Source: Klebsiella pneumoniae
Lineage (GTDB): Bacteria; Pseudomonadota; Gammaproteobacteria; Pseudomonadales; CAMAPQ01
Direction of reading: 5' to 3'
DNA length: 35,790 bases
Assembly: GCA_945860125.1 (NCBI GenBank)
Contig: CAMAPQ010000022.1
Coordinates: forward strand, 1-35,790
Below the pieces are notes generated by a model that was not told the DNA's origin, ran no database searches, and saw only the letters and a program-made list of their open reading frames with translations. Positions 1 through 7,352 of this stretch are shown one piece after another (position 1 is the first letter of the stretch; the number at the start of each line of letters is the position of its first letter). Made by a program: the position numbers and the translations under genes.

Positions 1-675
1 GGGGGTGGGTATTGGGGTAGGTGTTGCTTTGCCGGTGGGTGTTGCCACGTTACGCACATTAATAATTGCATCGTTAAAATCACGATCGCCACCGCCGGCT
101 AAATCTTCAAAACCTATTTGAGTGCCCTCAGCTGTTTCAGTCGTTTTAGTGTGATCAAATTTATCAAAATTAGTTGAAGCACCGCCCGTTTTGAAAAATT
201 GATTTTGACCATTATCAATACCAAAACTGATCTGGGTTCCTTTTGCAAAAGTACCTAAATTAAAAGAGCCAGTTTGGTTATCAATACCAATGTAATTTTT
301 GGTAACGAAGTTATCCGTTGACCAATAAATTTTGTTGTTATAGCCAGAATCAGAAGCTTTGATATCAACCACAACATCGCCGCCACCTGCAACAAATCCG
401 CCTGATGAACTTGTCGCAGTCGGTGTGGCGCTCTTAGGTGGCGTAGGTGCCGCAGTTGGTACGGTGATGCTTTTTTTGTCGTATAAGCCTAAAGCTTGTG
501 CATTAGCTGGAAGACTACTCGTTGAGGCAGCTGAAGTATTTGCCTGCGCTGATTTAACCGCTGAGTTTGATTGTGCTGAGTTTGATTGCGTAGAGGGCTT
601 TGCTTGAGTCGGGGTTGCTTGAGAGACACCTTTCATTGCAGATGTAATGCTTTGACTTACCATTGATAGATTCAT
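1..675 (-). CDS. DUF4114-domain protein, C-terminus beyond window edge (partial)
   Basis: An open frame of 225 codons runs without a stop to base 1, so the C-terminus is missing. ATG at 675 is preferred over ATG at 681 because the AAGAGG ribosome-binding site at 685-690 lies 9 nt from the former and only 3 nt from the latter. Residues 1-95 are low complexity, rich in Ser, Ala, Thr, Gln and Pro, with no clear signal peptide. The following part ends in GFEDLAGGGDRDFNDAII, the hallmark Asp/Gly-rich motif of DUF4114, a small domain of calcium-rich exported adhesins and surface proteins. A Thr/Pro stretch begins at the window edge. The gene sits behind a c-di-GMP riboswitch, so a surface or biofilm role is inferred. 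Export by a type I system would fit, but the C-terminal signal cannot be seen. Confidence 0.8.
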   Translation of the reverse strand, partial: MNLSMVSQSITSAMKGVSQATPTQAKPSTQSNSAQSNSAVKSAQANTSAASTSSLPANAQALGLYDKKSITVPTAAPTPPKSATPTATSSSGGFVAGGGDVVVDIKASDSGYNNKIYWSTDNFVTKNYIGIDNQTGSFNLGTFAKGTQISFGIDNGQNQFFKTGGASTNFDKFDHTKTTETAEGTQIGFEDLAGGGDRDFNDAIINVRNVATPTGKATPTPIPTP

Positions 676-683
676 GCTCATTC

Positions 684-717
684 GCCTCTTAAATGTAACG
701 TTTTATCGTTCAGAGGC
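684..717 (-). promoter_or_regulatory. Hairpin able to hide the ribosome-binding site of the DUF4114 gene
   Basis: On the minus strand GCCTCT (712-717) can pair with AGAGGC (684-689), which contains the Shine-Dalgarno bases of the DUF4114 gene. An inner AACG/CGTT pair extends the stem. This lies between the riboswitch aptamer and the start codon, so it is a candidate expression platform acting on translation. The pairing is read directly from the sequence; its control by the aptamer is inferred. Confidence 0.45.
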
Positions 718-741
718 AAAGCGGATCGGTTATCGTGCTAA

Positions 742-761
742 CAATGCATCAATTGATGCAT
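742..761 (-). promoter_or_regulatory. Perfect 20-bp palindrome directly 3' of the riboswitch aptamer
   Basis: AATGCATCAATTGATGCATT is a perfect self-complementary sequence that touches the 3' end of the c-di-GMP aptamer on the minus strand. It is not followed by a U-run, so it does not look like an intrinsic terminator. It may be part of the switching region, or an unrelated protein-binding palindrome. Confidence 0.4.
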
Positions 762-841
762 TGGCAACTCGGCTTGCTTGGAGAAATCTCTTTAGCCCCG
801 CAGCTTTGCGTCCCCAACTTTCGTAGGGTTTGCTTAGAGTT
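760..841 (-). ncRNA. Class I cyclic-di-GMP riboswitch (GEMM-I)
   Basis: Read on the minus strand, the sequence carries the GEMM-I signature in order. First comes GCAAACC, then a hairpin capped by a GNRA-type GAAA loop (CCTACGAAAGTTGG). Next are the highly conserved GGACGCAAAGC, a GGGGCTAAA segment matching the tetraloop-receptor strand, and the second arm ending GCAAGCCGAGTTGCC. The aptamer ends about 85 nt before the start codon of the DUF4114 gene, in the same direction. The family binds cyclic di-GMP and usually controls motility, pili, adhesin or biofilm genes. Whether ligand turns this gene on or off cannot be read with certainty. Confidence 0.93.
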
Positions 842-855
842 ATGTCAAAGTTCTT

Positions 856-884
856 ATCTTTGTAATTGATAAGCATCTTTTCAA
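856..884 (-). promoter_or_regulatory. Possible sigma-70 promoter for the riboswitch leader
   Basis: Minus strand: TTGAAA (879-884), a 17-bp spacer, then AAAGAT (856-861), about 15 nt before the riboswitch. The -10 box is weak, so this is tentative. I see nothing further in 885-1073. Confidence 0.3.
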
Positions 885-1073
885 AACCTCATATTAAATA
901 GCCTAGTTGCCACTAAAAGCCTATTCAAGGCAGCTTGTGTGACTGTCATCACTATTCGTCTTTTTCAGCTTATTTGGGTTTGAGGTTGTGTGATGTTGTT
1001 GGCACTTTTCTAGGTCACCAATATTGCTTTCTGTTAAGTGTTAGCTTTTAAATCCTTACCTTTTACGAATGTC

Positions 1074-1200
1074 TATACCCAAAGCCATTGGGATCACGGT
1101 GAGGCGGCAAGAGCGTGAACCCCGTGAGCATAGACAAACTCTGTGATTGGGGTGAGTGAGTGCAGCCAACAATGCCGTGCTTTCAATGGCGAAGGGTATA
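1074..1200 (-). repeat. ERIC-like 127-bp imperfect palindrome, copy 1 (inverted relative to the other copies)
   Basis: The element runs from TATACCC to GGGTATA and is exactly 127 bp. It is an imperfect palindrome along its whole length, with a central GATTGGGGTGAGTGAG-type arm pairing with GCGTGAACCCC. Length, ends and the core (TGGGGTGA and GGGGTTCAC strands) match the enterobacterial repetitive intergenic consensus known from enterics and Vibrio. It lies upstream of prfC, opposite in orientation to the copies at 7226, 15439 and 27742. Confidence 0.85.
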
Positions 1201-1310
1201 TTATTTCTGAGAGTTTAATATATGGCATTCATCCTTCATTGTTTATCCTATTAGGATCAGCCAAAATACCAGCCGCTTTTGAAAATACCCATTTAAGGTC
1301 ACACGTTTTT

Positions 1311-2882
1311 ATGCAGTCTGAAATTTTGAAAAGAAGAACGTTTGCTATTATTTCGCATCCTGATGCGGGAAAAACAACAATGACAGAAAAGCTTTTGCTG
1401 CAAGGTAGCGTCATTCAGCAGGCAGGTACGGTAAAAGGGCGTGGTAGCGATCGTTTTGCTGTATCTGATTGGATGCAGATGGAAAAAGATCGTGGTATTT
1501 CGATTACCACTTCTGTGATGCAGTTTGCCTATAATGATGCCGTTGTGAATCTACTTGATACACCCGGACATGAGGATTTTTCTGAAGACACTTATCGTAC
1601 TTTAACGGCAGTTGATTCGGCTTTAATGGTCATTGACGGTGCAAAAGGCGTTGAGCCGCGTACCATTAAATTAATGGAAGTGTGTCGCTTGCGTGATACA
1701 CCCATTATTTCGTTTATTAATAAAATGGATCGAGAAATTAGAAACCCGATTGAACTATTAGATGAAATTGAAAGAATTCTTAAAATAAAATGTGCACCCA
1801 TTACTTGGCCGATTGGTACGGGGCGTCATTTTAAAGGTATTTATCATCTTCATAATGATGAAGTGATTTTATACAAACAAGGGCAAGGCTCAAAACTTTA
1901 TGAGTACCAGCGCATTAAGGGGTTACATAATCCTCAACTGGATTTAGAAATAGAAGAGTATGCAGCAGAATTGCGCGGTGAATTAGAATTAGTCTTAGGC
2001 GCAAGTTATGAGTTTGATCGCGACGAATTTTTACGTGGTCAATTAACCCCTGTTTTTTTTGGTACAGCACTTGGTAATTTTGGTGTGAGTGAAATGTTAG
2101 AAGGGTTAACAAAATGGAGCCCTTCCCCGTTAGCAAGAAAAGCCAAAGAAAGAGAAGTAAAGCCTGAAGAGGAAAATTTTACGGCGTTTGCTTTTAAAAT
2201 TCAGGCGAATATGGATCCTAAGCATCGTGATCGTATTGCTTTTTTACGTATTTGCTCTGGAAAATATGAAAAAGGCATGAAAATGCATCACGTTCGTTCC
2301 AATAAAACCATTCGTGTTGCAGATGCGCTGACATTTATAGCCGGTGAGCGTAGTTTGTTGGACGATGCTTATGCGGGCGATATTATTGGCTTACATAATC
2401 ATGGAACCATTCAGATTGGCGATACGTTTACGAGTGGCGAATTACTTAATTTTCAGGGTATTCCGCACTTTGCGCCTGAGTTATTTCGTCGTGTGATTTT
2501 AAAAGATCCTTTAAAAAGTAAACAGCTGCATACGGGGCTTAAACAATTATCAGAAGAAGGCGCTGTACAGGTATTTATGCCCTTAAAAAATAACGATCTT
2601 ATTTTAGGGGCTGTGGGTATTTTACAGTTTGATGTCGTAAGTTATCGTTTGCGTGATGAATATCGTGTGGACTGTGTTTATGACGCAATTAGTATTCATT
2701 CTGCGCGTTGGGTGGAGTGCGATGATGCGAAAAAAATTGAGGAATTTAAAACAAAGAGCCACGATTTACTTGCGCGAGATGGCGGGGGGCATTTAACTTA
2801 TCTTGCTCCCTCTCGCGTTAATTTAAATCTTATGGTTGATAAGTGGCCTGATGTGCGTTTTCTTGAAACGAGAGAACATTAG
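1311..2882 (+). CDS. prfC: Peptide chain release factor 3 (RF3)
   Basis: A GTPase that recycles RF1 and RF2 from the ribosome after peptide release. From the start chosen here the protein is 523 residues, close to the 529 of E. coli RF3. The G1 loop SHPDAGKTT, the G3 motif [16 protein letters not shown] and the G4 motif NKMDRE are intact, as are the RF3-typical stretches [18 protein letters not shown] and ALGNFGV, and it ends in the conserved KTREH-like tail (ETREH). An in-frame ATG at 1143 would add 56 residues, but those lie mainly in the ERIC-like repeat and in sequence with no RF3 similarity. ATG 1311 aligns with the family N-terminus. An AAGG at 1295 is a weak and distant ribosome-binding site. 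Confidence 0.96.
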   Translation: MQSEILKRRTFAIISHPDAGKTTMTEKLLLQGSVIQQAGTVKGRGSDRFAVSDWMQMEKDRGISITTSVMQFAYNDAVVNLLDTPGHEDFSEDTYRTLTAVDSALMVIDGAKGVEPRTIKLMEVCRLRDTPIISFINKMDREIRNPIELLDEIERILKIKCAPITWPIGTGRHFKGIYHLHNDEVILYKQGQGSKLYEYQRIKGLHNPQLDLEIEEYAAELRGELELVLGASYEFDRDEFLRGQLTPVFFGTALGNFGVSEMLEGLTKWSPSPLARKAKEREVKPEEENFTAFAFKIQANMDPKHRDRIAFLRICSGKYEKGMKMHHVRSNKTIRVADALTFIAGERSLLDDAYAGDIIGLHNHGTIQIGDTFTSGELLNFQGIPHFAPELFRRVILKDPLKSKQLHTGLKQLSEEGAVQVFMPLKNNDLILGAVGILQFDVVSYRLRDEYRVDCVYDAISIHSARWVECDDAKKIEEFKTKSHDLLARDGGGHLTYLAPSRVNLNLMVDKWPDVRFLETREH

Positions 2883-2961
2883 GTTAGGCTTACGCAAAAT
2901 GGTTTATTTTCTATTTATTCTTTTGCTAGGCTTGCTTTCACATTAAGAAGGGATGGGTTGC

Positions 2962-4062
2962 ATGAAAAAGCTTCTTACAATAAAACCAAAAACCCAAGAA
3001 AACCATAGTATCGATGCCCGTTACAAGCTCTTATTTTCGCAGCCTGAAATTATTGAAGATTTAGTGCGTTATGCGATTGATGAAAAATTAGCGGATAGTC
3101 TCGATTTTTCTACTTTTAAAGCGGAACCAACCCATTGGGTTTCTGCAAGAATGAAACACACAAGAAGCAGCGATAGCATTTTCTCCCTAAACTTTAAAAG
3201 CGGCGAGCCAGTTTTTTTAATTCTGATGCTAGAGTTTCAATCGACGCCAGATGCTTATATGGCGGTGCGCTCATCGCTTTATACGCTGTTATTTTATGAA
3301 AGTCTCACCAAGAAAAAGAATCATCCTTTGATGATTAATTTTAAAATGCCGGCAGTTTTACCCATTGTTTTATATAACGGTGATGCGCCTTGGCATTATC
3401 CTACTGAGTTATTTGATTTAATTGCTTTGCCACCTAAAAGCATTTTAAAACCTTATCAGCCAAGACAGCAGTTTTTTCTCGTCAATGAAAAACAGATGAA
3501 GGATAAAATGCAAAAGAGTTTAACCCAAGCTCTTTTTAAGCTAGAATTTATTCAAAATGACCATGAATTTGAACAGTTTTTTATTGAATTTCCCGCTTTT
3601 TTAAAGCGCATAGCCCCGAATAGACGGGTGGTTTTAAAAGAGTTATTTGCCGCTTATGTGGGCGGTATTTTTTCTGAAGACGGGCAGCAGATACCCGAGC
3701 ATTTGATCGTACAATTTTTGGAGTCTAAACGTATGTTAGCCAAAAACCTTAAGAAAATTCTAGCCTCAAAAGAACAGATCGGTATCGTGAAAGGCCGAGA
3801 AGAAGGCCGAGAAGAAGGTCGAGAAGAAGGCAGGCAAGAAGGCGAACAGCTTGGCATTAAGAAAGGCGAACAGCTTGGCATCAAGAAAGGCACTCAGAAA
3901 GGCGAGCGCACCTTGCTGATCTACATCTTGCAGCAGAAATTTGATTTAAACCCACTACCAGACTGGGCACTTGCTGCTATTGAAAATGCCACTTCTACTA
4001 AAATTAAAAAATGGTCAGTAGAAGAGAGAAAAAGCAGAAGTTTAAAGATGTTTTTGAAATAG
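2962..4062 (+). CDS. Rpn/YhgA-family PD-(D/E)XK nuclease (putative transposase-like)
   Basis: The N-terminus matches the Rpn (recombination-promoting nuclease, YhgA-like, PF04754) pattern: DARYKLLFSQPEIIEDL near residues 18-34, then ILMLEFQST with the ExQ active-site element at E91 and Q93. Family members cut DNA and promote RecA-independent recombination; they often sit alone as accessory genes. Residues ~275-315 form an in-frame tandem repeat, GREE three times and then two copies of an 8-residue EQLGIKKG unit, read from 12-bp and 24-bp DNA repeats at about 3793-3900. Such Gly/Lys/Glu repeats are common in this family's C-terminal region. ATG 2962 has AAGGG 9 nt upstream; ATG 2953 overlaps that site. 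Confidence 0.85.
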   Translation: MKKLLTIKPKTQENHSIDARYKLLFSQPEIIEDLVRYAIDEKLADSLDFSTFKAEPTHWVSARMKHTRSSDSIFSLNFKSGEPVFLILMLEFQSTPDAYMAVRSSLYTLLFYESLTKKKNHPLMINFKMPAVLPIVLYNGDAPWHYPTELFDLIALPPKSILKPYQPRQQFFLVNEKQMKDKMQKSLTQALFKLEFIQNDHEFEQFFIEFPAFLKRIAPNRRVVLKELFAAYVGGIFSEDGQQIPEHLIVQFLESKRMLAKNLKKILASKEQIGIVKGREEGREEGREEGRQEGEQLGIKKGEQLGIKKGTQKGERTLLIYILQQKFDLNPLPDWALAAIENATSTKIKKWSVEERKSRSLKMFLK

Positions 4063-4105
4063 CCTTTTTTGATACGCTTATTTTTTATAAATACTGTCAA
4101 TGGCT

Positions 4106-4168
4106 GTTCGTCCTGAGCTTGTCGAAGGATAGGCTTTATAAAAATCCTTCGGCAGGCTAACGATGAAC
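4106..4168. repeat. REP-like imperfect inverted repeat
   Basis: GTTCGTCCTGAGCTTGTCGA followed by AGGAT pairs with the far arm ATCCTTCGGCAGGCTAACGA ending TGAAC. Arms related to CTGAGCTTGTCGAAGG recur at 19318 and 24655. It lies 44 bp after the Rpn gene and may help terminate it. Confidence 0.6.
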
Positions 4169-4219
4169 GGAAAAACTAAAAAATGATTGAACCAATGAAA
4201 TTTATTTTTTAAAGAGATT

Positions 4220-4321
4220 ATTGAGAATCAAGGACTTACAGTGTCACTTAAAATCATTGGTAAAAACGCCTAATTAGGCGTAAGTGCTTGTTGTAATTTG
4301 TTTTTTTGGGGGTAGACTATA
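4220..4321 (+). promoter_or_regulatory. Probable CRISPR leader
   Basis: AT-rich DNA directly upstream of the first repeat, on the side where the leader lies for type I-F repeats in this orientation. It contains a perfect palindrome ACGCCTAATTAGGCGT at 4266-4281. I cannot show promoter activity or an IHF site from the sequence. Confidence 0.35.
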
Positions 4322-4512
4322 GTTCACTGCCGCACAGGCAGCTTAGAAATCAATAATTCATACAATCTAACCGCGTGAGTAGTTCACTGCCGCACAGGCA
4401 GCTTAGAAAATAGCAAGCCACTAAATGCCCACCCCATCACAGTTCACTGCCGCACAGGCAGCTTAGAAAAAACCAAGTACAAACAGGACAAACCGGCGAA
4501 AGTTCACTGCCG
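4322..4512 (+). CRISPR. Type I-F CRISPR mini-array, last repeat truncated
   Basis: Three identical 28-nt repeats (4322-4349, 4382-4409, 4442-4469) start GTTCACTGCC and end CAGCTTAGAAA, with the GCCG(N)AGGC hairpin of type I-F (Ypest) repeats. The three spacers are each exactly 32 nt (4350-4381, 4410-4441, 4470-4501), the usual I-F spacing. A fourth repeat starts at 4502 but matches only for its first 11 nt, after which IS1634-like transposase sequence takes over. No cas genes lie in this window, so the array is an orphan here. Cas1, Cas2-3 and Csy genes could be elsewhere. Confidence 0.93.
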
Positions 4513-4907
4513 AGCAGTTAAATGATGATGTATTGGGGCGCGCATTAGACCGTCTTTTTGAACATGATGTAACCTGTTTATATCACCAAATTGGCGCCAA
4601 GGCGGCGAGAGTCTTAGGGTTACAGAGTAATGCTTGTCATTTAGACAGTAGCAGCTTCCATACTGATGGAGAATATGTGCATTCTGGAGAAGAAGGCACG
4701 GTATTCATTACGCATGGATATAGCCGTGACCATCGGCCAGATTTAAAAAAAATTATGCTGAATCTCGTTGTTGAAAACCAAGAGGGTATTCCCTTGTTGA
4801 TATCCCTCGCCAGTGGAAATAGTCAGGATAAGAAAGGCTTTAGAGAGCTAATCAAAATCCAACAGGAAGATGGGTTTTTTCTTATTTTCATGGGATACAT
4901 GTGCTGA
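4510..4907 (+). pseudogene. IS1634-type transposase fragment (5' and 3' truncated)
   Basis: Reading in frame from about 4510 gives AEQLNDDVLGRALDRLFE, then HLDSSSFHTDGEY and SRDHRPDLKKIMLNLV. These are the early part of the DDE domain of IS1634-type (IS4 superfamily) transposases, including the first catalytic Asp in HLDSSSFH. The N-terminal 100 or so residues are absent and the frame ends at 4907 with an unrelated tail, so most of the C-terminal catalytic half is lost. ATG 4533 is not a real start. The left border lies inside the fourth CRISPR repeat and the right border is close to the MITE-like repeat at 4945. Confidence 0.8.
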
Positions 4908-4944
4908 TAATTCAGGAAGTTCAAAAAGTAATATTAAATCTAAT

Positions 4945-5045
4945 AGGACTTACCCAAAAATGCCCAGCTTCGTTGTCACGCTTCGCCGTACGATTTGTAC
5001 TGTCTTTATCGTGACGTCTTGCTGGGACAGTTTTGCGTAACGCCT
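4945..5045 (+). repeat. MITE-like ~100-bp inverted-repeat element, copy A
   Basis: The ends AGGACTTACCCAAAAATGCC and (reverse complement) AGGCGTTACGCAAAACTGTC pair across the whole element, with CCAGC(A/T)(A/T)CG and GTCACG also matched. A second copy lies at 19172-19273 in related sequence, and solo ends are at 2886, 15570 and 27884. There is no coding capacity, so this would be a non-autonomous element or a processed palindrome. It fills most of the gap 4908-5110. Confidence 0.7.
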
Positions 5046-5110
5046 AAATATTATTTAGTCGCAACTTTATTTATTTTGAGTTTGACAAGGTATGTGTGTG
5101 GGGGGGAAAG

Positions 5111-6337
5111 TTAAGGATTTATGATGTCAGGATTTCTCACGAGAATGGCTTGATCAGAATAATATTCTGCTTTATCCCAGTCATTATTTTCCCGTGCTAT
5201 TTGGGATAATCCTAAATAAGCCTTGGCTATTTCAATCCTGGCGCTGCGCGTAAGGGGATGAAGTGTATCTTGTTTAATCATTTGATTGAAAAAAAACCAG
5301 GCACTATCTTGTGTTTCTTTAGGTTCAATTTTATTTAATGCAATACTTTCTTGTACTTTTATGAGCAGTGTTTCCATCGGTAGGTTTTCTACCGGTGGTG
5401 CTGTAATGTTAGGTGTTACTTTGCTAATTATCTCTGTAGGCTTTAAATCTTCAGAAGTTTCAGATGGCATGATGGATGGCTGCATGGCTTTTTCATTAAC
5501 GATTATTTTATCTGTAATTTTATCTGTAATGTTATTTAAAGTTGCTTCCATTATTTTTAATGGCTCTATTTCATTATGATTTTTTTGAAAGTAAGTGTAA
5601 GAAAACTGAGCGGCAATTAATAAAAAAATGACAAAAACGCCTGAGATAATGCGCCAATCTTGATAGCTTTTTTGTGTGGGTGTTGAGAAAGGTTTCTGTG
5701 ATTTAAAGGCGTTTGAACGTTGGGCATTTTTTAAGATGGCGGACTCTTTAAAGTCTTGTTTAGATTCTTTTTTAGCATCCTGTTTAGTTTTGGCCTCCTG
5801 TTGAGGCTTATTATAGTGCAGCGTATTTTCAAGCACTTTTTTGCTTTCTGTCTGCACTTTTAGCGCTTCTTTTTTGTTGGCTTCTTCCGCCTGCATTTTT
5901 TTTTGTCCTGTTTCTAGTGCTTTTTTTTCTTCAGGTTCTAACGATGCAGAGGGAATCTCAATAGGGAGGGGCGTAGGTGGAACATTAGGTAGAACATTAG
6001 GTAGAACATAAGACGAACCGCTTATTGCCTGAGTAAGGGGCGTTTGGTGAAAAAATTTCGTTTCATCTTGAGATTTACCTAAAATAATATCTTGCAAATT
6101 GAGATAGTCTGTAGCGGACAAGGTGCCATCTTTTCTGAGCATATCAAGCTGTTGATTTGCCTTATTAAAAGCTTGTTCATGATTAAGCTTGCCAACATAG
6201 GCTAATAATTCATACTTAAATTGTGCTGCATTAAGCTGTCCTGACTTTAATGCACTAAAAGGATAGTTAAGAGCGTTGATCATATAGTTTGCGCCAAATA
6301 GGAATACGTTTGGTATGTTTGAGTAAATGTCACTCAT
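5111..6337 (-). CDS. Unrecognised single-span membrane protein with TPR-like tail
   Basis: I do not recognise a family. The 408-residue product has four visible parts. Residues 1-100 are a soluble, probably helical region. Residues ~110-130 are Pro-rich (PNVLPNVPPTPLPIEIP). Residues ~134-205 are a Lys/Glu/Gln-rich stretch that looks coiled-coil. One hydrophobic span lies at ~229-250, preceded by basic residues, so the N-terminus should be cytoplasmic. The last ~65 residues (ARIEIAKAYLGLSQIARENN and on) resemble a TPR pair and would be outside the inner membrane. The gene is divergent from the Fic gene, with 85 bp between starts. An envelope scaffold role is a guess only. Confidence 0.7.
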   Translation of the reverse strand: MSDIYSNIPNVFLFGANYMINALNYPFSALKSGQLNAAQFKYELLAYVGKLNHEQAFNKANQQLDMLRKDGTLSATDYLNLQDIILGKSQDETKFFHQTPLTQAISGSSYVLPNVLPNVPPTPLPIEIPSASLEPEEKKALETGQKKMQAEEANKKEALKVQTESKKVLENTLHYNKPQQEAKTKQDAKKESKQDFKESAILKNAQRSNAFKSQKPFSTPTQKSYQDWRIISGVFVIFLLIAAQFSYTYFQKNHNEIEPLKIMEATLNNITDKITDKIIVNEKAMQPSIMPSETSEDLKPTEIISKVTPNITAPPVENLPMETLLIKVQESIALNKIEPKETQDSAWFFFNQMIKQDTLHPLTRSARIEIAKAYLGLSQIARENNDWDKAEYYSDQAILVRNPDIINP

Positions 6338-6422
6338 TTTACAGGGTTTTTAGGATGAAAAACCATCAAAAATGGCGAAAAAAATGTGTAGAAATACTTA
6401 TTAAAGTTTGAAAGGAAAAAAT

Positions 6423-7178
6423 ATGGAACTTTTTCATGCGCTTGGTTTTCATTGGGATAGATCGATTATCCCTTCACCCTTTCCTACTTATTCTTTAGAG
6501 CGTGTACTGTTTCGTTTTCATCGTATGCTGCCTGAATTTGTGTGGGATGCAAGTGTACTCGAAGGCAATCCCTTTACGTTTCCTGAGGTTAAAACCTTAC
6601 TGGAGGGTGTCACCGTGGGGGGGCGAAAAGTGTCTGATCAAGAGCAAGTGCTGAATCTTGCACAAAGCGCAAAACATCTTTTATATTTACTAAAAGCAGA
6701 AAAATTTATAGTCGAAAAAGCTACTTTTCTTGAATTGCACCACCTAGTTGCACAGAATGAAGCTTTAGAGTGGGGGTGTTTTCGGGGCGAAGGTAAAGAG
6801 ACGTATTACACGCCAGATGTAGGGCTGGGGGAATATGGGCGATATACGCCTTTACCAACAGTAGCAGGCGCTGAAGCATTGAATAATGTTTTTATGCAAG
6901 GTTTAACAGTATTACAAAGTGAAGTATCTGCGCCATTTGAGCGAGCGGTTATTTTTTTCTTATTTGGTGCGTTGCAACAGTTTTTCTTTGATGGGAATAA
7001 ACGAACTTCGCGTTTTATGATGAATGGTATTTTAATGCGTGCAGGAATTGACGCAATTAGCGTTGCTGCTGCTAAGGCACAATTGTTTAATGAAAAAATG
7101 ATACGGTTTTATTTAAGTAAAAATGCCGATGAAATGATTTCTTTTTTAGTCGGTTGCCATCCAGAAGTGCCGTCTTGA
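6423..7178 (+). CDS. Fic-domain protein with catalytic His replaced by Gln
   Basis: Fic enzymes usually transfer AMP to hydroxyl side chains using a motif HxFx(D/E)GN(G/K)R. Here the core reads QQFFFDGNKRTSRFMMN, so D190, G191, N192 and R194 are kept but the catalytic His position is Gln186 (codon CAG at 6978). The N-terminal ASVLEGNPFTFPEV matches the inhibitory-helix motif (S/T)xxxE(G/N) with Ala in place of the first Ser/Thr, and the flap region YYTPDVGLGEYGRY is present. ATG 6423 has AAAGGA 6 nt upstream and is preferred to the TTG at 6408. The gene stands alone. It may be catalytically dead, do another reaction, or be regulatory. Confidence 0.85.
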   Translation: MELFHALGFHWDRSIIPSPFPTYSLERVLFRFHRMLPEFVWDASVLEGNPFTFPEVKTLLEGVTVGGRKVSDQEQVLNLAQSAKHLLYLLKAEKFIVEKATFLELHHLVAQNEALEWGCFRGEGKETYYTPDVGLGEYGRYTPLPTVAGAEALNNVFMQGLTVLQSEVSAPFERAVIFFLFGALQQFFFDGNKRTSRFMMNGILMRAGIDAISVAAAKAQLFNEKMIRFYLSKNADEMISFLVGCHPEVPS

Positions 7179-7225
7179 TTTTTACCGCTGTATATATTAG
7201 CCCTATATTCTATGATTTTATGCTC

Positions 7226-7352
7226 TATACCCTTCGTACTTGAAACCACGGCATTGTTGGCAGTTCTCATTCACCCCAATCACATAGTTTATCTATGCTC
7301 ATGGGGTTCACTCGTTTGCCGCCTCACCATGATTCCAATTACTTTGGGTATA
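7226..7352 (+). repeat. ERIC-like 127-bp imperfect palindrome, copy 2
   Basis: It runs from TATACCCTTCGTACTTGAAA to the end TTGGGTATA, 127 bp, with the same internal arms as the other copies. Its right 14 bp overlap the end of the RDD gene on the minus strand and supply that gene's last codons and stop. It fills most of the gap after the Fic gene. Confidence 0.85.

Noticed and set aside
359-607. Plus-strand open frame of 82 codons
   Set aside because: It is antisense to the DUF4114 frame on the minus strand, which has recognisable domain motifs and a riboswitch.
1143-1310. Upstream in-frame extension of prfC (ATG 1143)
   Set aside because: Its first part is ERIC-like repeat, it has no RF3 similarity and ATG 1311 matches the family N-terminus.
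4533-4907. Complete small gene starting at ATG 4533
   Set aside because: Transposase similarity continues upstream of that ATG in frame, so it is an internal Met of a truncated transposase.
4908-5110. Continuation of the transposase after 4907 in another frame
   Set aside because: An alternative frame stays open into the MITE-like element but gives no transposase motif.
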